Source: Mesorhizobium sp. B4-1-3 (GTDB lineage Bacteria; Pseudomonadota; Alphaproteobacteria; Rhizobiales; Rhizobiaceae). From it: a DNA stretch of 64,000 nt. Location of the stretch: positions 62,001 to 126,000 of the forward strand of contig NZ_VFTG01000004.1 of NCBI RefSeq assembly GCF_006439355.1. The letters are read 5' to 3'. The notes under the pieces are model-generated. The model did not search any database. It was not told the DNA's origin and worked only from the letters and a program-made list of their open reading frames with translations. This document shows positions 50,438-60,712 of the stretch, in pieces (the stretch's first letter is position 1; the number at the start of each line of letters is the position of its first letter). A program made the position numbers and the translations under genes.

Positions 50438-51344
50438 TAGCCGGCTCCCCATCAGCCAATTCCGTCGCGGGCAGGCCGACGATGAACAACCCAAGCGCGT
50501 TGGCGCGCGCCAGCGTTTCCGGGCCTTCCAGAATAAGCGAGCGGCCGGCTTCCAGCGCAATGCCGGCCAGTCCGGCGGCATATGCGGCCTCGACCGTCTG
50601 CGGGCCGATGGAGGGCAGGTCCGCACGCAATTCCTGGCCGGGCTTGGCGCATTTGACAAGGACGCCGCGCGTCTTGCCGGCAAGCCTGCCGTGGCCGCGC
50701 AATTCCCTTGTCCGCTCGAGCAAAGCGGCGGTGCCCTCCACCCCCTCGAGCGCTATCGCCCGCCCGCCGATCGCGATCGCCGCCTGCCCGATGTCCAGCG
50801 CGCCGATGGCCTTGGCCGCCGCGCGGCCGGCCTCGATGTCGCGCCAGTCCGATTGCTTTGGCGCTGTGACCGTCAGCGTGCCTTTGCCGGCGGCGAGTTC
50901 CGGCACGACCTCGTGCGCGCCGACGACCGCAATGCCGCGCTTCTCCAATCCACGGGTGATGACTTTCAAAAGCCCATCGTCGCCGCGCGCCAGCGCCGAG
51001 ATCACGGAAGGGATTATCGCCAGCAGGCCAAGGGTCGGACGGATCCTGGCCAGCCGTGGCCTGCGCCTGATCTCGCCGGCCAGAACCAGATGGCTGATAT
51101 TCCGGCGTTTCAGCAACGGGACCAGGGAACCGACGTCTTCCAGCGCAAGCGTCGCCTGCTCGTACCCTGCAAAATCCGCCTCGCGGTCGACCTCGCCTTC
51201 GGCCATGATGATGAAAGCCGAATATCCCTGCCGCGCAAGGCCCTCCGCCACTTCGACCGGCAGGCTGCCGCCACCGGCGATGATGCCGACCTTGGAGCCG
51301 GGCGTGAGTACGAGCCGTGTCTCGGCGGCCTCAGCCCTCGTCAT
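50427..51344 (-). CDS. lpxI: UDP-2,3-diacylglucosamine pyrophosphatase LpxI
   Basis: About 305 residues from the ATG at 51344; ATGs at 51350 and 51353 are alternatives. LpxI (DUF1009) pattern: VGIIAGGGSLPVEVAEGLARQGY, LVLAGEIRRRP, and C-terminal KCAKPGQELRADLPSIGPQTVEAAYAAGLAGIALEAG. It replaces LpxH in most alphaproteobacteria, hydrolysing UDP-diacylglucosamine to lipid X. It overlaps lpxA upstream and lpxB downstream. Confidence 0.94.
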
Positions 51345-52176
51345 CGCCATCATTGTCGTCGCCGTCACCCTTCGGCGGCGGCATGGCATAGTGCCGCTTG
51401 CCGCCGCTGGCGATGAAGTCGATCATCTTCATGGCGGCGGGAGACGAAGAGGCGAATTCCGCCCTGGCGAGCTCGATATTCTCGGCGACGCCGCGGGAAC
51501 GGTCGAAAATCGACCGATAAACCTTGCGCAGCAGGTAGATTTCCGAGCGCGGCATGCCGGAGCGCTTGAGCCCGATAATGTTGAGGCCGCGCAAATTGGC
51601 GCGATTGCCGGCGGCGATCGCGTAGGGAATGATATCGCCGACGACCGCCGAGCAACCGCCGATAAAGGCATTGTCGCCAACACGCACGAACTGGTGAACG
51701 GCCGTCAGTCCGCCGATATAGACGTTGTCGCCGACCTCGCAGTGGCCGCCGAGCGTCGCGCCATTGGCGAAGGTGGCATTCTTGCCGACGACGCAGTCAT
51801 GGGCGATGTGGGCATAGGCGAGGAAATTGCCGTTGTCGCCGACACTCGTCTCGCCACGGCTGGAATCGGTGCCGACATGCATCGTGACGCCTTCGCGGAT
51901 GGTGCAGTTCTCGCCGATGACGAGCGTGGTGCGCCCGCCCTTGTGCTTGGTGTTCTGCGGCGGCGCGCCGAGCGTCGCCATCGGATAGACCCTCGTCCCT
52001 GCCCCGATGGTGGTGGCGCCTATCACCGACACATGGCTGACCAGTTCGACGCGGTCGGAGAGAATTGCATCGGCGCCGACATGGCAGAAGGGTCCGACGC
52101 GGACGCCTTTGCCGAGCCGGGCTCCTTCTTCGACGACCGAGGAAGGATGAATGGATGTCTCGACTTTCATGAGCAT
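51331..52176 (-). CDS. lpxA: UDP-N-acetylglucosamine acyltransferase
   Basis: 281 residues (start 52176, or the ATG at 52170). Left-handed beta-helix hexapeptide repeats through most of the protein, with the catalytic His in LAYAHIAHDCVVGKNATFANGATLGG, then a helical C-terminus. An unusual acidic tail (GDGDDNDGDDEG) ends the protein. First step of lipid A synthesis. fabZ lies 9 bp upstream. Confidence 0.96.
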   Translation of the reverse strand: MLMKVETSIHPSSVVEEGARLGKGVRVGPFCHVGADAILSDRVELVSHVSVIGATTIGAGTRVYPMATLGAPPQNTKHKGGRTTLVIGENCTIREGVTMHVGTDSSRGETSVGDNGNFLAYAHIAHDCVVGKNATFANGATLGGHCEVGDNVYIGGLTAVHQFVRVGDNAFIGGCSAVVGDIIPYAIAAGNRANLRGLNIIGLKRSGMPRSEIYLLRKVYRSIFDRSRGVAENIELARAEFASSSPAAMKMIDFIASGGKRHYAMPPPKGDGDDNDGDDEG

Positions 52177-52185
52177 TTCAAATCG

Positions 52186-52647
52186 TCAGCCGGTAACCAT
52201 CATGGCCGAAACTTCGGCTTCGGCCGCCTTCGCGCCATCGACCATCGCCTCGCAGGCGAACTTCAGCAGATTGCCGCGTTTCTTGATCTTCTTGACATGG
52301 ATCCTGAGCTGATCGCCCGGAACCACCGGTTTGCGGAACTTCGCATTGTCGATGGTCATGAAATAAACCAGCGACGGCTTTTCCGTATTGAGGCTGCGAA
52401 TGCAGATCGCGCCCGCGGTCTGCGCCATGGCCTCGATGATGAGCACGCCGGGCATGACCGGCTGCTGGGGAAAATGGCCTTGAAAATGCGGCTCGTTGAT
52501 GGTCACGTTCTTGATGCCGACGGCGGAGTCGTCGCCGTCGATCTCGACGATACGGTCGATCAGCAGGAACGGATAGCGGTGCGGCAGGAGCTTCATGAGC
52601 CCCATGATGTCGACCGCCTCGAGTGTCGTTGCCACCATGTCAGCCAT
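52186..52647 (-). CDS. fabZ: 3-hydroxyacyl-ACP dehydratase FabZ
   Basis: 153 residues. Hot-dog fold with the catalytic His in [29 protein letters not shown] and Glu in the following helix; [14 protein letters not shown] is at the N-terminus. It dehydrates hydroxyacyl-ACP in fatty-acid synthesis and competes with LpxA and LpxD for substrate. It overlaps lpxD by 8 bp. Confidence 0.97.
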   Translation of the reverse strand: MADMVATTLEAVDIMGLMKLLPHRYPFLLIDRIVEIDGDDSAVGIKNVTINEPHFQGHFPQQPVMPGVLIIEAMAQTAGAICIRSLNTEKPSLVYFMTIDNAKFRKPVVPGDQLRIHVKKIKKRGNLLKFACEAMVDGAKAAEAEVSAMMVTG

Positions 52648-53695
52648 TTCCGTCGCCTTGCTTGCGGGTCCTGGCCATCTTGCGCAGCATCGCTATCTCG
52701 CGCATCGCTTCCGCCATGGGCTGCGCCGGATAACCTCCCCAGACCTCGCCTGCCGGCACGTTGTTCATGAATCCACTTCTCGCAGCAAGCTTGGCCCCCG
52801 GCCCGATGGTCAGATGATCGGCGAGGCCGACACCGCCACCCATGGTGACGTTGTCGCCGACGACGACGGAACCGGAAATACCCGAAAGCCCGGCTATAAT
52901 GCAATTGCGGCCGATGCGAACATTGTGGGCGATCTGCACCAGATTGTCGATCTTGGTGCCTTGGCCGATGATGGTGTCGGACATCGCGCCGCGGTCGACG
53001 GTCGAATTGGAGCCGATCTCGACATCGTCCTGGATGATGACGCGGCCGATCTGTGGCACGCGCTCAGGTCCCTTGGCGCCGCCGACGAAGCCGAAACCGT
53101 CCTGGCCGATCCGGGCGCCGCCATGGATGATGACGCGATTGCCGACGAGCGCATATTGAATGCTGGCGCCGGGGCCGATGAAGCCGTCGCGGCCGATCTG
53201 GCAGGAACGGCCGACAACGGCGTGGGGCGCAACGACCGTGCCGCTGCCGATGGATGCGCCGGGTCCGATCACGGCACCGGCCTCCACGATCGCCCCGTCC
53301 TCGATATGCGCGGATGGATCGACGAACGCATGCGCAGAGATGCCGGTTTCTCCGGTCATTGGCCCCGGTGTCGCGGCCTGCGGAAACAACAGGCGCCCGA
53401 CCATCGCAAAAGCCTGTTGCGGACGTGGATGCATGAGCACGGCGATGCCCGGCGGCGCCTTGCTGGCAAAATCGGCGGGGCACAGAACCGCGGCCGCCCT
53501 GAGCGACGGCATAAGCGCGAAATTGCGCTTGCCGTCGACAAAGACGAGCGCGCCGTTGCCACCCTCATTTGCTGGAGCCAGCGCCTCGATGGCAATTTCG
53601 GCCTGAGCGGAATCGAACAGGCTGGCGCCGGTCAGATTCGCGACCTCGCCAGCCGTATACCGGCGTGAAGGCGCGAAGAACACCGGATCGGTCAT
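52640..53695 (-). CDS. lpxD: UDP-3-O-acylglucosamine N-acyltransferase
   Basis: 351 residues. The N-terminal uridine-binding domain (1-100) is followed by hexapeptide repeats, with the catalytic His in [16 protein letters not shown] and a preceding [16 protein letters not shown] segment. A C-terminal helix ends the trimeric fold. Third step of lipid A synthesis. It lies 78 bp after bamA on the same strand. Confidence 0.96.
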   Translation of the reverse strand: MTDPVFFAPSRRYTAGEVANLTGASLFDSAQAEIAIEALAPANEGGNGALVFVDGKRNFALMPSLRAAAVLCPADFASKAPPGIAVLMHPRPQQAFAMVGRLLFPQAATPGPMTGETGISAHAFVDPSAHIEDGAIVEAGAVIGPGASIGSGTVVAPHAVVGRSCQIGRDGFIGPGASIQYALVGNRVIIHGGARIGQDGFGFVGGAKGPERVPQIGRVIIQDDVEIGSNSTVDRGAMSDTIIGQGTKIDNLVQIAHNVRIGRNCIIAGLSGISGSVVVGDNVTMGGGVGLADHLTIGPGAKLAARSGFMNNVPAGEVWGGYPAQPMAEAMREIAMLRKMARTRKQGDGNG

Positions 53696-53773
53696 TCCAG
53701 AAGCAATATCCAGCTGGGTCGGATCAGTCCACTCCGGGCCGTCAACCGGCCCGGAACGATCGCAACCACGAAA

Positions 53774-56140
53774 TCAGAAGCGGGTCGCGATACCGAAGTT
53801 GAATTCCTGAACGTTGTCGGTCGACTCTTTCTTGACCGGAATCGCATAGTCGATGCGGATTGGGCCGAACGGCGAAGCCCACATCAGGCCAACCCCGACC
53901 GAGGCGCGCAGCTTCATGCCGGCCGAATCCGGATTGACGCCGACAAGATTGTTGCCATAGAGCGTCGCCGCATCCGCAAAGACGGCGCCACGCAGACCGA
54001 AGCTCTCCGGAATGACCGGCAGCGGGAACTGGGCTTCCGCGGAGGCATTGAAATAAGTCGTGCCGCCAAGGTGATCGCCGCTGTTGTCATTAGCCACCGG
54101 ACCAATGCCGCCATACTCAAAGCCGCGGATCATGCGATCATTGCTCTGGAAAAGATCGAAGATACGCAGATCGCCATTGCCGTAGCCAGCAATGTAGCCC
54201 GCGCCGCCGGAAACCAGACCGACGATATCGAGCTGCTCGGACAGAGTCTGATAGACGCTTGCGCGTCCCGTAACCTTGACCCACTTGGCGTCGCCGCCCA
54301 AACCGGCAAACTCGGTCGTACCGGTGATATAAAGACCCTCATGCGGGTTCTTCATATCGTCGATCGTGTTGTAGACCAGACCGAGGCTGACCGACGACTT
54401 GAGCCAAGGGCTTTCCGCAACACCATCCCGAATAGCCTGGGAGATCGTGCACTTGCCTGGATCGTAGGCTCCATTGGCATCCACACAATTGTCCGAGAGA
54501 GAATACTTCTCTTGCGAGATGTTATACGCCAGCTGCGTCGAAATGTTGTCGGTAATCGGCAGGCCGAACCGAACAGTCGCACCGGTGGTATCCGTATCGT
54601 AGTGATCATATTCGCGGGTCGACTTGTAGATGTCGAAGCCAGCCGCGATACGCCGGCCGAGGAAGTAAGGCTCGGTGAAGGAAAGTGCGAAGTCGCGCGA
54701 ATGCTTGCCGCCGCCGGCCGACAGCTTGATGTACTGGCCGCGGCCGAGGAAGTTGCGCTCCGTGATCGAACCCTCGATCGACGGTCCGGGCGTGTCGCCG
54801 CCGGTCGAATAGCCGGCGCCGACCGAGAATTCGCCGGTCGACTTTTCGACCACGGTGACCACCAGCACGACCTGGTCAGGGGCCGAGCCCGGAACGGTCG
54901 AAATTTCCACGGACTGGAAGTAATCAAGGTTCTCCAGCCGCTTTTTCGCGCGCTGGATGAGAACCTGGTTGAAGGCATCGCCCTCGCTGACATCGAATTC
55001 GCGACGGATGACATAGTCGCGCGTACGGTCGTTGCCGCGGATTTCGATGCGCTCGATATAGGCCTTGGTGCCCTGGTCGATGGTGTAGACGACCGAGATG
55101 GTGTGATTCTCGAAATTGCGGTCGCCGCGCGGCGTCACCTGGGCGAAGGCATAGCCCGAGCCCGCGACCTTCTCGGTCAAGGCGACGATCGAATCCTCGA
55201 CGTCCTTGGCGTTGTAGACGTCGCCCTTATGGGTTTCGACGACCGATTCCAGCGACTTCGAATCGACTTCGGGAATGGTGCTTTCCACGCTGACGTCGCC
55301 GAACGTGTAGCGATCGCCTTCCTGCACGGTGATGGTGACCGTGTATTTGTTGGTCGTATCGTCAAGCTCGCCGACTGCGGAGACGACCTGGAAGTCGGCA
55401 TAGCCGTGATTGTAGTAGAAGCGGCGCAGCAGCTCCTGGTCGGCGCGCAGCTTGTCCTCGTCATAGACGTCGTCGCGCAGCACGAAGGACAGCCAGGACG
55501 AGCGCTTGGTGTTGATGACGTCCGACAGGCGGCGGCTGGAATAAGCGTGATTGCCGACGAAATTGATCGCCGCGATCTGAGTGCGGCCGCCTTCAGTGAT
55601 ATTGAAGACCACGTTCACCCGGTTGTCGCCGAGATCCATGATTTGCGTCGTCACCGCAGCGTCGTCGCGGCCGATGCGCTTGTAGGCCGCCTTGACCGCC
55701 TCGACATCGGCGTCAAGCGCCTGCTGCGAGAAGGTCGCGCGCGGCTTCAGCTGAATAGCAGCCTGGAGCGCGTTGTCCTTCAGCTTCTTGTTGCCCTGGA
55801 ACAGGACCTGGTTGACGACCTTGTATTCGGAAACCTTGACGACCAGGCTCGAACCGACCTGGTTGATCTGTACGTCCGAGAACAGCCCGGTGCCGAACAG
55901 CGCCTTGACGGCGTCGTCGATATCGGAGCTGGAGAAAGGCTTGCCCGGCTTGATCGAGATGTAATTGCGGATGGTCTCGGCGTCGACGCGCTGGTTGCCG
56001 CTGACCTCGACCCGCGAAATCACCGCAGCCTCGGCCACAGATGTGGCGGCCAACTGCACTGCGAGCGCGCCTGGCACGACCAGAGCGGCGGACAAAGCCG
56101 CCGCGGAAGCGGCGCTCAGAAACTTGGATGCTGCCTTCAT
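53774..56140 (-). CDS. bamA: Outer membrane protein assembly factor BamA
   Basis: 788 residues. Signal peptide about 1-38 (cleavage near AEA). Five POTRA domains (about 40-370), e.g. AVISRVEVSGNQRVDAETIRNYI. A 16-strand barrel follows, with the conserved loop motif MIRGFEYGGIGP and the C-terminal Phe of the beta signal (FNFGIATRF). It inserts outer-membrane proteins. Two cysteines (NCVDANGAYDPGKC) in an extracellular loop may form a disulfide. It is between rseP and lpxD, the usual order. Confidence 0.97.
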   Translation of the reverse strand: MKAASKFLSAASAAALSAALVVPGALAVQLAATSVAEAAVISRVEVSGNQRVDAETIRNYISIKPGKPFSSSDIDDAVKALFGTGLFSDVQINQVGSSLVVKVSEYKVVNQVLFQGNKKLKDNALQAAIQLKPRATFSQQALDADVEAVKAAYKRIGRDDAAVTTQIMDLGDNRVNVVFNITEGGRTQIAAINFVGNHAYSSRRLSDVINTKRSSWLSFVLRDDVYDEDKLRADQELLRRFYYNHGYADFQVVSAVGELDDTTNKYTVTITVQEGDRYTFGDVSVESTIPEVDSKSLESVVETHKGDVYNAKDVEDSIVALTEKVAGSGYAFAQVTPRGDRNFENHTISVVYTIDQGTKAYIERIEIRGNDRTRDYVIRREFDVSEGDAFNQVLIQRAKKRLENLDYFQSVEISTVPGSAPDQVVLVVTVVEKSTGEFSVGAGYSTGGDTPGPSIEGSITERNFLGRGQYIKLSAGGGKHSRDFALSFTEPYFLGRRIAAGFDIYKSTREYDHYDTDTTGATVRFGLPITDNISTQLAYNISQEKYSLSDNCVDANGAYDPGKCTISQAIRDGVAESPWLKSSVSLGLVYNTIDDMKNPHEGLYITGTTEFAGLGGDAKWVKVTGRASVYQTLSEQLDIVGLVSGGAGYIAGYGNGDLRIFDLFQSNDRMIRGFEYGGIGPVANDNSGDHLGGTTYFNASAEAQFPLPVIPESFGLRGAVFADAATLYGNNLVGVNPDSAGMKLRASVGVGLMWASPFGPIRIDYAIPVKKESTDNVQEFNFGIATRF

Positions 56141-56357
56141 CGGGCTTTGTACCTTTTTCTCGTAGTCCCCACGGCGAGAAAACCGGACGTGCGGTATTTT
56201 CCCTTACCGTATTAACCGGATTTTCCCTACACGCAAGGCTCCCGGTTAATTTGTATTTACTTAACCGTACCGCGTGGCTTTCGCGTCACGCATATCCCCA
56301 CGCATGGTAAACGGCATCTCAATATGACAGGCGCTGAAGCCAAATTTCTTCATGATT

Positions 56358-57500
56358 TCAGCACCCAAACAGATCGTTCCAAAACACGAAGCCCATGAAG
56401 CCGAGCACCAGGAACAGCCCGGTCCGGTAGGCCATCTCCATCGTTCGCTCCGAAACGGGCCGCCTTATGACGGCCTCCACGCCGTAGAACAACAGGTGGC
56501 CGCCGTCGAGGGGGGGAATCGGCAGGAGATTGAGAAATCCTATTCCGACTGACAGAAATGCAACAAGCTGCACCAGCCACTCGAAGCCGAGCTTGGCTGC
56601 CTGGCCCGACATCTTCGCGATCTTGATCGGCCCCCCCAGCTGGCATTTGTCCTCGCGCCCAAGCGCAAAGCGCTGCAGGAACTGGCCGGTGCGCTCGATC
56701 ACGTGCCCGGTTTCCTCAACCGCGGCCACCACCGCGCCGACCGGCGTATAAGAGATCAGGCGCGGCTGCCCGAGCTCGGCGTTGTTGACGACGCCGATCA
56801 CCGCGACCTTGACCTTGTTACCCAGGGCATCCTGCTGCTCCATGGGCTCCGGGGTCGCCGTAACGTCGATTTCCTTGCCGTCGCGCAGCATGGTGAAGGT
56901 GATGGCATCGCCTGCCCTGCCCGAAACCAGCCGCTGCACGTCGGCGAAGGTCTCCACCTTGCTGCCGTCGACTTTGACGAATCGGTCGCCTGGCTGGATT
57001 CCGGCTTTTTGCGCCGGGCTGCCGGCGGTGACTTCGGCCACCGTCGGCTCCAGGACCGGACGGCCATAGAGGGAAAAAAGCACCGCAAACACGGCGATCG
57101 TCAGCAGGAAATTGAACAGTGGCCCCGCGACGACGGTGGCGGCGCGCTTCCAGATCGGTTGCGTATGGAAAGCGACCTCGCGCTCGGCTTCCGTCAGCGT
57201 TTCGAGCTCTTCCGTGCTCGGCTGGCTCGACGTCGCATTCATGTCGCCGACGAATTTGACGTAGCCGCCAAGCGGAATGGCGCAAAGCTTCCAGCGCGTG
57301 CCGCGGCGGTCGTAAAACCCGAAGATCTCAGGGCCGAAGCCGATGGAAAAGGCCTTAACGCCGATCCCGCACCAGCGGCCGATCAGATAGTGGCCCATCT
57401 CGTGGACGAACACGACCACGGTCAGCACGAACAGGAACGGCACGAGCGTGCCAAGGACGAAGCCCTGTGTGCTGAACACCGTGTGAAAGATGTCGTTCAA
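56358..57500 (-). CDS. rseP: Site-2 protease RseP/MmpA
   Basis: 380 residues from a TTG at 57500, supported by GAGGG 7 bp upstream. Zinc motif VVVFVHEMGHYL in helix 1; one PDZ domain about 140-230 (AGSPAQKAGIQPGDRFVKVDG); third zinc ligand in IPPLDGGHL. It is an intramembrane protease that cuts anti-sigma factors or, in Caulobacter (MmpA), PodJ. A two-codon ATG-ACT-TGA frame overlaps the start region. Confidence 0.94.
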   Translation of the reverse strand: MNDIFHTVFSTQGFVLGTLVPFLFVLTVVVFVHEMGHYLIGRWCGIGVKAFSIGFGPEIFGFYDRRGTRWKLCAIPLGGYVKFVGDMNATSSQPSTEELETLTEAEREVAFHTQPIWKRAATVVAGPLFNFLLTIAVFAVLFSLYGRPVLEPTVAEVTAGSPAQKAGIQPGDRFVKVDGSKVETFADVQRLVSGRAGDAITFTMLRDGKEIDVTATPEPMEQQDALGNKVKVAVIGVVNNAELGQPRLISYTPVGAVVAAVEETGHVIERTGQFLQRFALGREDKCQLGGPIKIAKMSGQAAKLGFEWLVQLVAFLSVGIGFLNLLPIPPLDGGHLLFYGVEAVIRRPVSERTMEMAYRTGLFLVLGFMGFVFWNDLFGC

Positions 57501-57604
57501 GTCATGCCCTCAAATTCGCCCGCACGCGACATTCCACCCCGACTGTGGCATCAATCCGGGCGAATCCGCGGCTCTCGCCACTTTTCGCCTTACTGCTGCG
57601 TCGT

Positions 57605-58420
57605 TCAGTTCGGAAACAGCCCCAATGCCGGATGCTCGGCGCCCGCCGCGATCCAGCCCATGACGTACAGTGCCAATGCTGCCGCGACAAGCCCGTCCAC
57701 CCTGTCCATGACACCGCCATGGCCGGGAATGAGATTGCTCGAATCCTTGGCGCCGTGCCGCCGCTTGACCCATGATTCGAACAGGTCGCCGATCTGCGAA
57801 ACGACCGAGAGGACCAGCGCGACAAGGCCAAGCTGGACGAGATTGCCGGCGCCGGCGGCGATTGCGAGCAAAACTCCGGCGATAACGCCGCCGGCCGCGC
57901 CGCCCAGCGCGCCGCTCTGCGTCTTGCCGGGCGAAATCGACGGCGCGAGCTTCGGGCCGCCGACGGCTCGACCGACGAAATAGGCCGCTATGTCCGTCGC
58001 CCAGACCACGGCGAACAGGAAGAGAATCGCAATCAGCCCGGAATGATTGTCGTCACGGAGATAGGCGAGCGAAAAGCCGGATAGTGCCGCATAGGCCACC
58101 CCGGAGGCTTCCCACTGCGCAGCCCCCCGGATCCGGGCGGCAATGGCCGCGACCGCCACAAGCATCGCGACCAGCAAAAGCAGCCACAAGGCCGGCAGGC
58201 CGGCGATCAGCGCGACGATGAAGATCAGAATCAGCGCTTCAGTCAGGAAGCCGAGCGCCGCGCCGTTGCCGGCGCGCGCCATGCGCGTCCATTCGTAAAA
58301 GATCAGCGCCGCTATTCCCGCGCCAAACAGCCGGAACGGCAATCCGCCGAGCCAGGTGAGCGAAAGCGTCAGAGCCGCCATCACGATTGCCGAGATGACG
58401 CGCTGTTGGAGGTTGCTCAT
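57605..58420 (-). CDS. cdsA: Phosphatidate cytidylyltransferase
   Basis: 271 residues with several membrane helices. The CDP-alcohol signature is near the C-terminus: SQIGDLFESWVKRRHGAKDSSNLIPGHGGVMDRVDGL. It makes CDP-diacylglycerol for phospholipid synthesis. It is 12 bp after uppS. Confidence 0.96.
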   Translation of the reverse strand: MSNLQQRVISAIVMAALTLSLTWLGGLPFRLFGAGIAALIFYEWTRMARAGNGAALGFLTEALILIFIVALIAGLPALWLLLLVAMLVAVAAIAARIRGAAQWEASGVAYAALSGFSLAYLRDDNHSGLIAILFLFAVVWATDIAAYFVGRAVGGPKLAPSISPGKTQSGALGGAAGGVIAGVLLAIAAGAGNLVQLGLVALVLSVVSQIGDLFESWVKRRHGAKDSSNLIPGHGGVMDRVDGLVAAALALYVMGWIAAGAEHPALGLFPN

Positions 58421-58432
58421 GCGTGGCGGCGC

Positions 58433-59152
58433 CTAAAGCGCAACATCGCGGGCGGCGAGCCCGCCAAAGCGTCGTTCACGGCCGGCAAAGTCGCGCAACG
58501 CGTCGGCCAGATGCTCGCGGCTGAAGTCCGGCCAATAGCAAGGCAGGAAGACAAGCTCGCTATAGGCGGCCTGCCAGAGAAGGAAGTTCGACAGCCTGAG
58601 CTCGCCGCTGGTCCGGATCACCAGTTCGGGATCGGGAATGCCCTTTGTGTCGAGCGACGCAGCGAAGCTTTCCGCCGTGATCGCCTCGCTCGCCATGTCG
58701 CCGCGCGCGACGGCTTCCGCCAGCTTGCGGGCGGTGCGCACGATCTCGTCTCGGCCGCCATAGTTGAAGGCGATCACCAGCGTCAGCGCCTCGTTGCCGG
58801 CAGTCAGCGATTCGGCCTCCTGCAGCAGGCCCCTGATGTCCGGCTGCAGCCCCTCCTTGTCGCCGATCACCCTCACCCGCACCCCGTTCTGGTGCAGCTC
58901 GGCGAGATCGCGGCGGATGAACAGCTTCAAGAGACCCATGAGGTCGCTGACCTCGGATTTCGGCCGCGACCAGTTCTCCGAGGAGAAAGCGTAGACGGTC
59001 AGATAGGAGATGCCGAGCTCGGGCGCCGCACGAACGGTCTTGCGCAGGGCCTCGACGCCAGCGCGGTGCCCGGCAAGCCGCGGCAGGCCGCGCGCCTTGG
59101 CCCAGCGTCCGTTTCCATCCATGATGATCGCGACATGCGCGGGCGTTGCCAT
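58433..59152 (-). CDS. uppS: Undecaprenyl diphosphate synthase
   Basis: 239 residues. Motifs: [27 protein letters not shown] (catalytic Asp), [11 protein letters not shown], and the late [29 protein letters not shown]. It makes the lipid carrier for peptidoglycan and polysaccharide. It lies between frr and cdsA. Confidence 0.97.
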   Translation of the reverse strand: MATPAHVAIIMDGNGRWAKARGLPRLAGHRAGVEALRKTVRAAPELGISYLTVYAFSSENWSRPKSEVSDLMGLLKLFIRRDLAELHQNGVRVRVIGDKEGLQPDIRGLLQEAESLTAGNEALTLVIAFNYGGRDEIVRTARKLAEAVARGDMASEAITAESFAASLDTKGIPDPELVIRTSGELRLSNFLLWQAAYSELVFLPCYWPDFSREHLADALRDFAGRERRFGGLAARDVAL

Positions 59153-59181
59153 AGTCTCGCTTTCGAGCCGGGAACCCGACC

Positions 59182-59736
59182 CTAAACCTGCATGATTTCA
59201 GCTTCCTTATCGGAAAGCAGGTGATCGATGGTGCTGATCATCTCGTCGGTCAGCTTCTGGACCTGGTCGGACCGCTTGCGCTGGTCGTCCTCGCTGATGG
59301 TGCCGTCCTTCTCAGCCTTCTTGAGGAAATCCATGCCGTCGCGGCGGACATGGCGCACCGCGACGCGCGCGTTCTCGGCGTAGCCATGCGAGATCTTGAC
59401 CAATTCCTTGCGGCGCTGCTCGTTGAGTTCGGGCAGCGGAATCCTCAGCGTGGTGCCGTCGACGATCGGGTTGAAGCCGAGATTGGCCTCGCGGATAGCG
59501 CGGTCGACCGCGCTGACCATCGACTTGTCCCAGACCGACACCGAAATCATGCGCGGCTCCGGCACCGAGACATTGGCGACCTGGTTGATGGGCATCGCCG
59601 TGCCGTAGGCCTGCACCTGAACGGCGTCGAGCAGGTTGCTGGAGGCCCGGCCGGTGCGCAGCGAAGCCAGGTCATGCTTGAATGCGGCGATCGCTCCGTC
59701 CATGCGTCGCTTCAGGTCTTCGTACTCGCCACTCAT
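59182..59736 (-). CDS. frr: Ribosome recycling factor
   Basis: 184 residues. The ATG at 59736 has GAGGAG 6 bp upstream; the ATG at 59742 has no spacing. Motifs: [34 protein letters not shown], and [25 protein letters not shown]. It splits post-termination ribosomes together with EF-G. The length is normal. Confidence 0.97.
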   Translation of the reverse strand: MSGEYEDLKRRMDGAIAAFKHDLASLRTGRASSNLLDAVQVQAYGTAMPINQVANVSVPEPRMISVSVWDKSMVSAVDRAIREANLGFNPIVDGTTLRIPLPELNEQRRKELVKISHGYAENARVAVRHVRRDGMDFLKKAEKDGTISEDDQRKRSDQVQKLTDEMISTIDHLLSDKEAEIMQV

Positions 59737-59826
59737 GATCATCTCCTCGACCCGTTCGCCGGGTTCACTGCTTCTATCGTTATTCGGTCGGCGGTTCCGT
59801 GATCGTTTGACGGATCCCGGCGCCTG

Positions 59827-60549
59827 CTACTTGTCGGTGACGACCGTGCATTGGCCGCCGCCCCTCAGAATATCGCCGAAACCACCTTTTTCGTGGATCG
59901 AATAGACGATTATCGGAATGTTGTTTTCGCGCGCAAGTGCAATCGCTGCCGTATCCATGATCGCAAGCCCGCGTTTGATGACTTCGGCGTGGCTGATGCG
60001 GTCGAAGCGGACAGCGCTCGGGTCCTTCTTGGGATCGGCCGAATAGACCCCGTCGACCTGCGTGCCCTTGAACAGCGCATCGGCGCCGATCTCGGCGGCA
60101 CGCAGGGCCGCTGCCGAATCGGTGGTGAAGAACGGGTTGCCGGTGCCGCCGGCAAAGATGACCACCTTGCCCTGGTTCATATAGGCGGTCGCCTGGCGCT
60201 GCGAAAAACTTTCGCAAAGTTCCGGCATGGCGATCGCCGAAAGCACGACGGCGTCCACGCCGATCTTGTTGAGCGAAGTGCGCAGCGCCAGCGAGTTGAT
60301 GACCGTGGCGAGCATGCCCATGTGATCGCCGGTGACGCGGTCGCCGCCCTTGGAGGCGACCGCGACGCCGCGGAAAATATTGCCGCCGCCGATGACGACG
60401 CCCACTTCCACGCCCAACGCGCGTGCCTCGGCGATGTCCGCGGCGATGCGGTCGACCACGGAGACATCGATGCCGAAATGCTGCTCGCCCATCAACGCTT
60501 CGCCGGACGCTTTCAGCACGACACGTCGATAGAGGGGTTTCACCGTCAT
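59827..60549 (-). CDS. pyrH: UMP kinase
   Basis: 240 residues from the ATG at 60549, which has GAGGA upstream; the frame to 60621 is too long. Amino-acid-kinase fold: VVLKASGEALMG, VVIGGGNIFRG, VIFAGGTGNPFFTTDSAAALRAAEIGAD, and VDGVYSADPKKDPSA. It phosphorylates UMP to UDP. It normally follows tsf directly; here about 2.9 kb separates them. Confidence 0.97.
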   Translation of the reverse strand: MTVKPLYRRVVLKASGEALMGEQHFGIDVSVVDRIAADIAEARALGVEVGVVIGGGNIFRGVAVASKGGDRVTGDHMGMLATVINSLALRTSLNKIGVDAVVLSAIAMPELCESFSQRQATAYMNQGKVVIFAGGTGNPFFTTDSAAALRAAEIGADALFKGTQVDGVYSADPKKDPSAVRFDRISHAEVIKRGLAIMDTAAIALARENNIPIIVYSIHEKGGFGDILRGGGQCTVVTDK

Positions 60550-60642
60550 CTCATTCCTCGAAATCTCGGCGCGGCAAATTTGGAGGCAAACCGCCCCCGC
60601 TTCATCCGGCGATGCTGTCATGACGGGTTGACCCGATACACG

Positions 60643-60672
60643 AAGGGCGCGGCGATGTCACGCCGCGCCCTC
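60643..60672 (-). terminator. Strong hairpin between aldo/keto reductase and pyrH
   Basis: AGGGCGCGGCG / CGCCGCGCCCT is an 11-bp perfect stem with a 6-nt loop. It lies between the aldo/keto reductase stop and the pyrH start on the minus strand. No T tract follows on either strand, so termination is not certain. Confidence 0.6.
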
Positions 60673-60712
60673 GTGCAAAATTCCAGGCTTTTTCGGTCGG
60701 TAGCCGCCTTGA

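Noticed and set aside
50482..52770. 762-codon plus-strand frame opposite lpxI, lpxA and fabZ
   Set aside because: It spans three clear minus-strand genes with perfect family motifs; the antisense translation has no recognisable motif.
54071..56215. 714-codon plus-strand frame opposite bamA
   Set aside because: Shadow of bamA codon usage; composition is typical of antisense frames.
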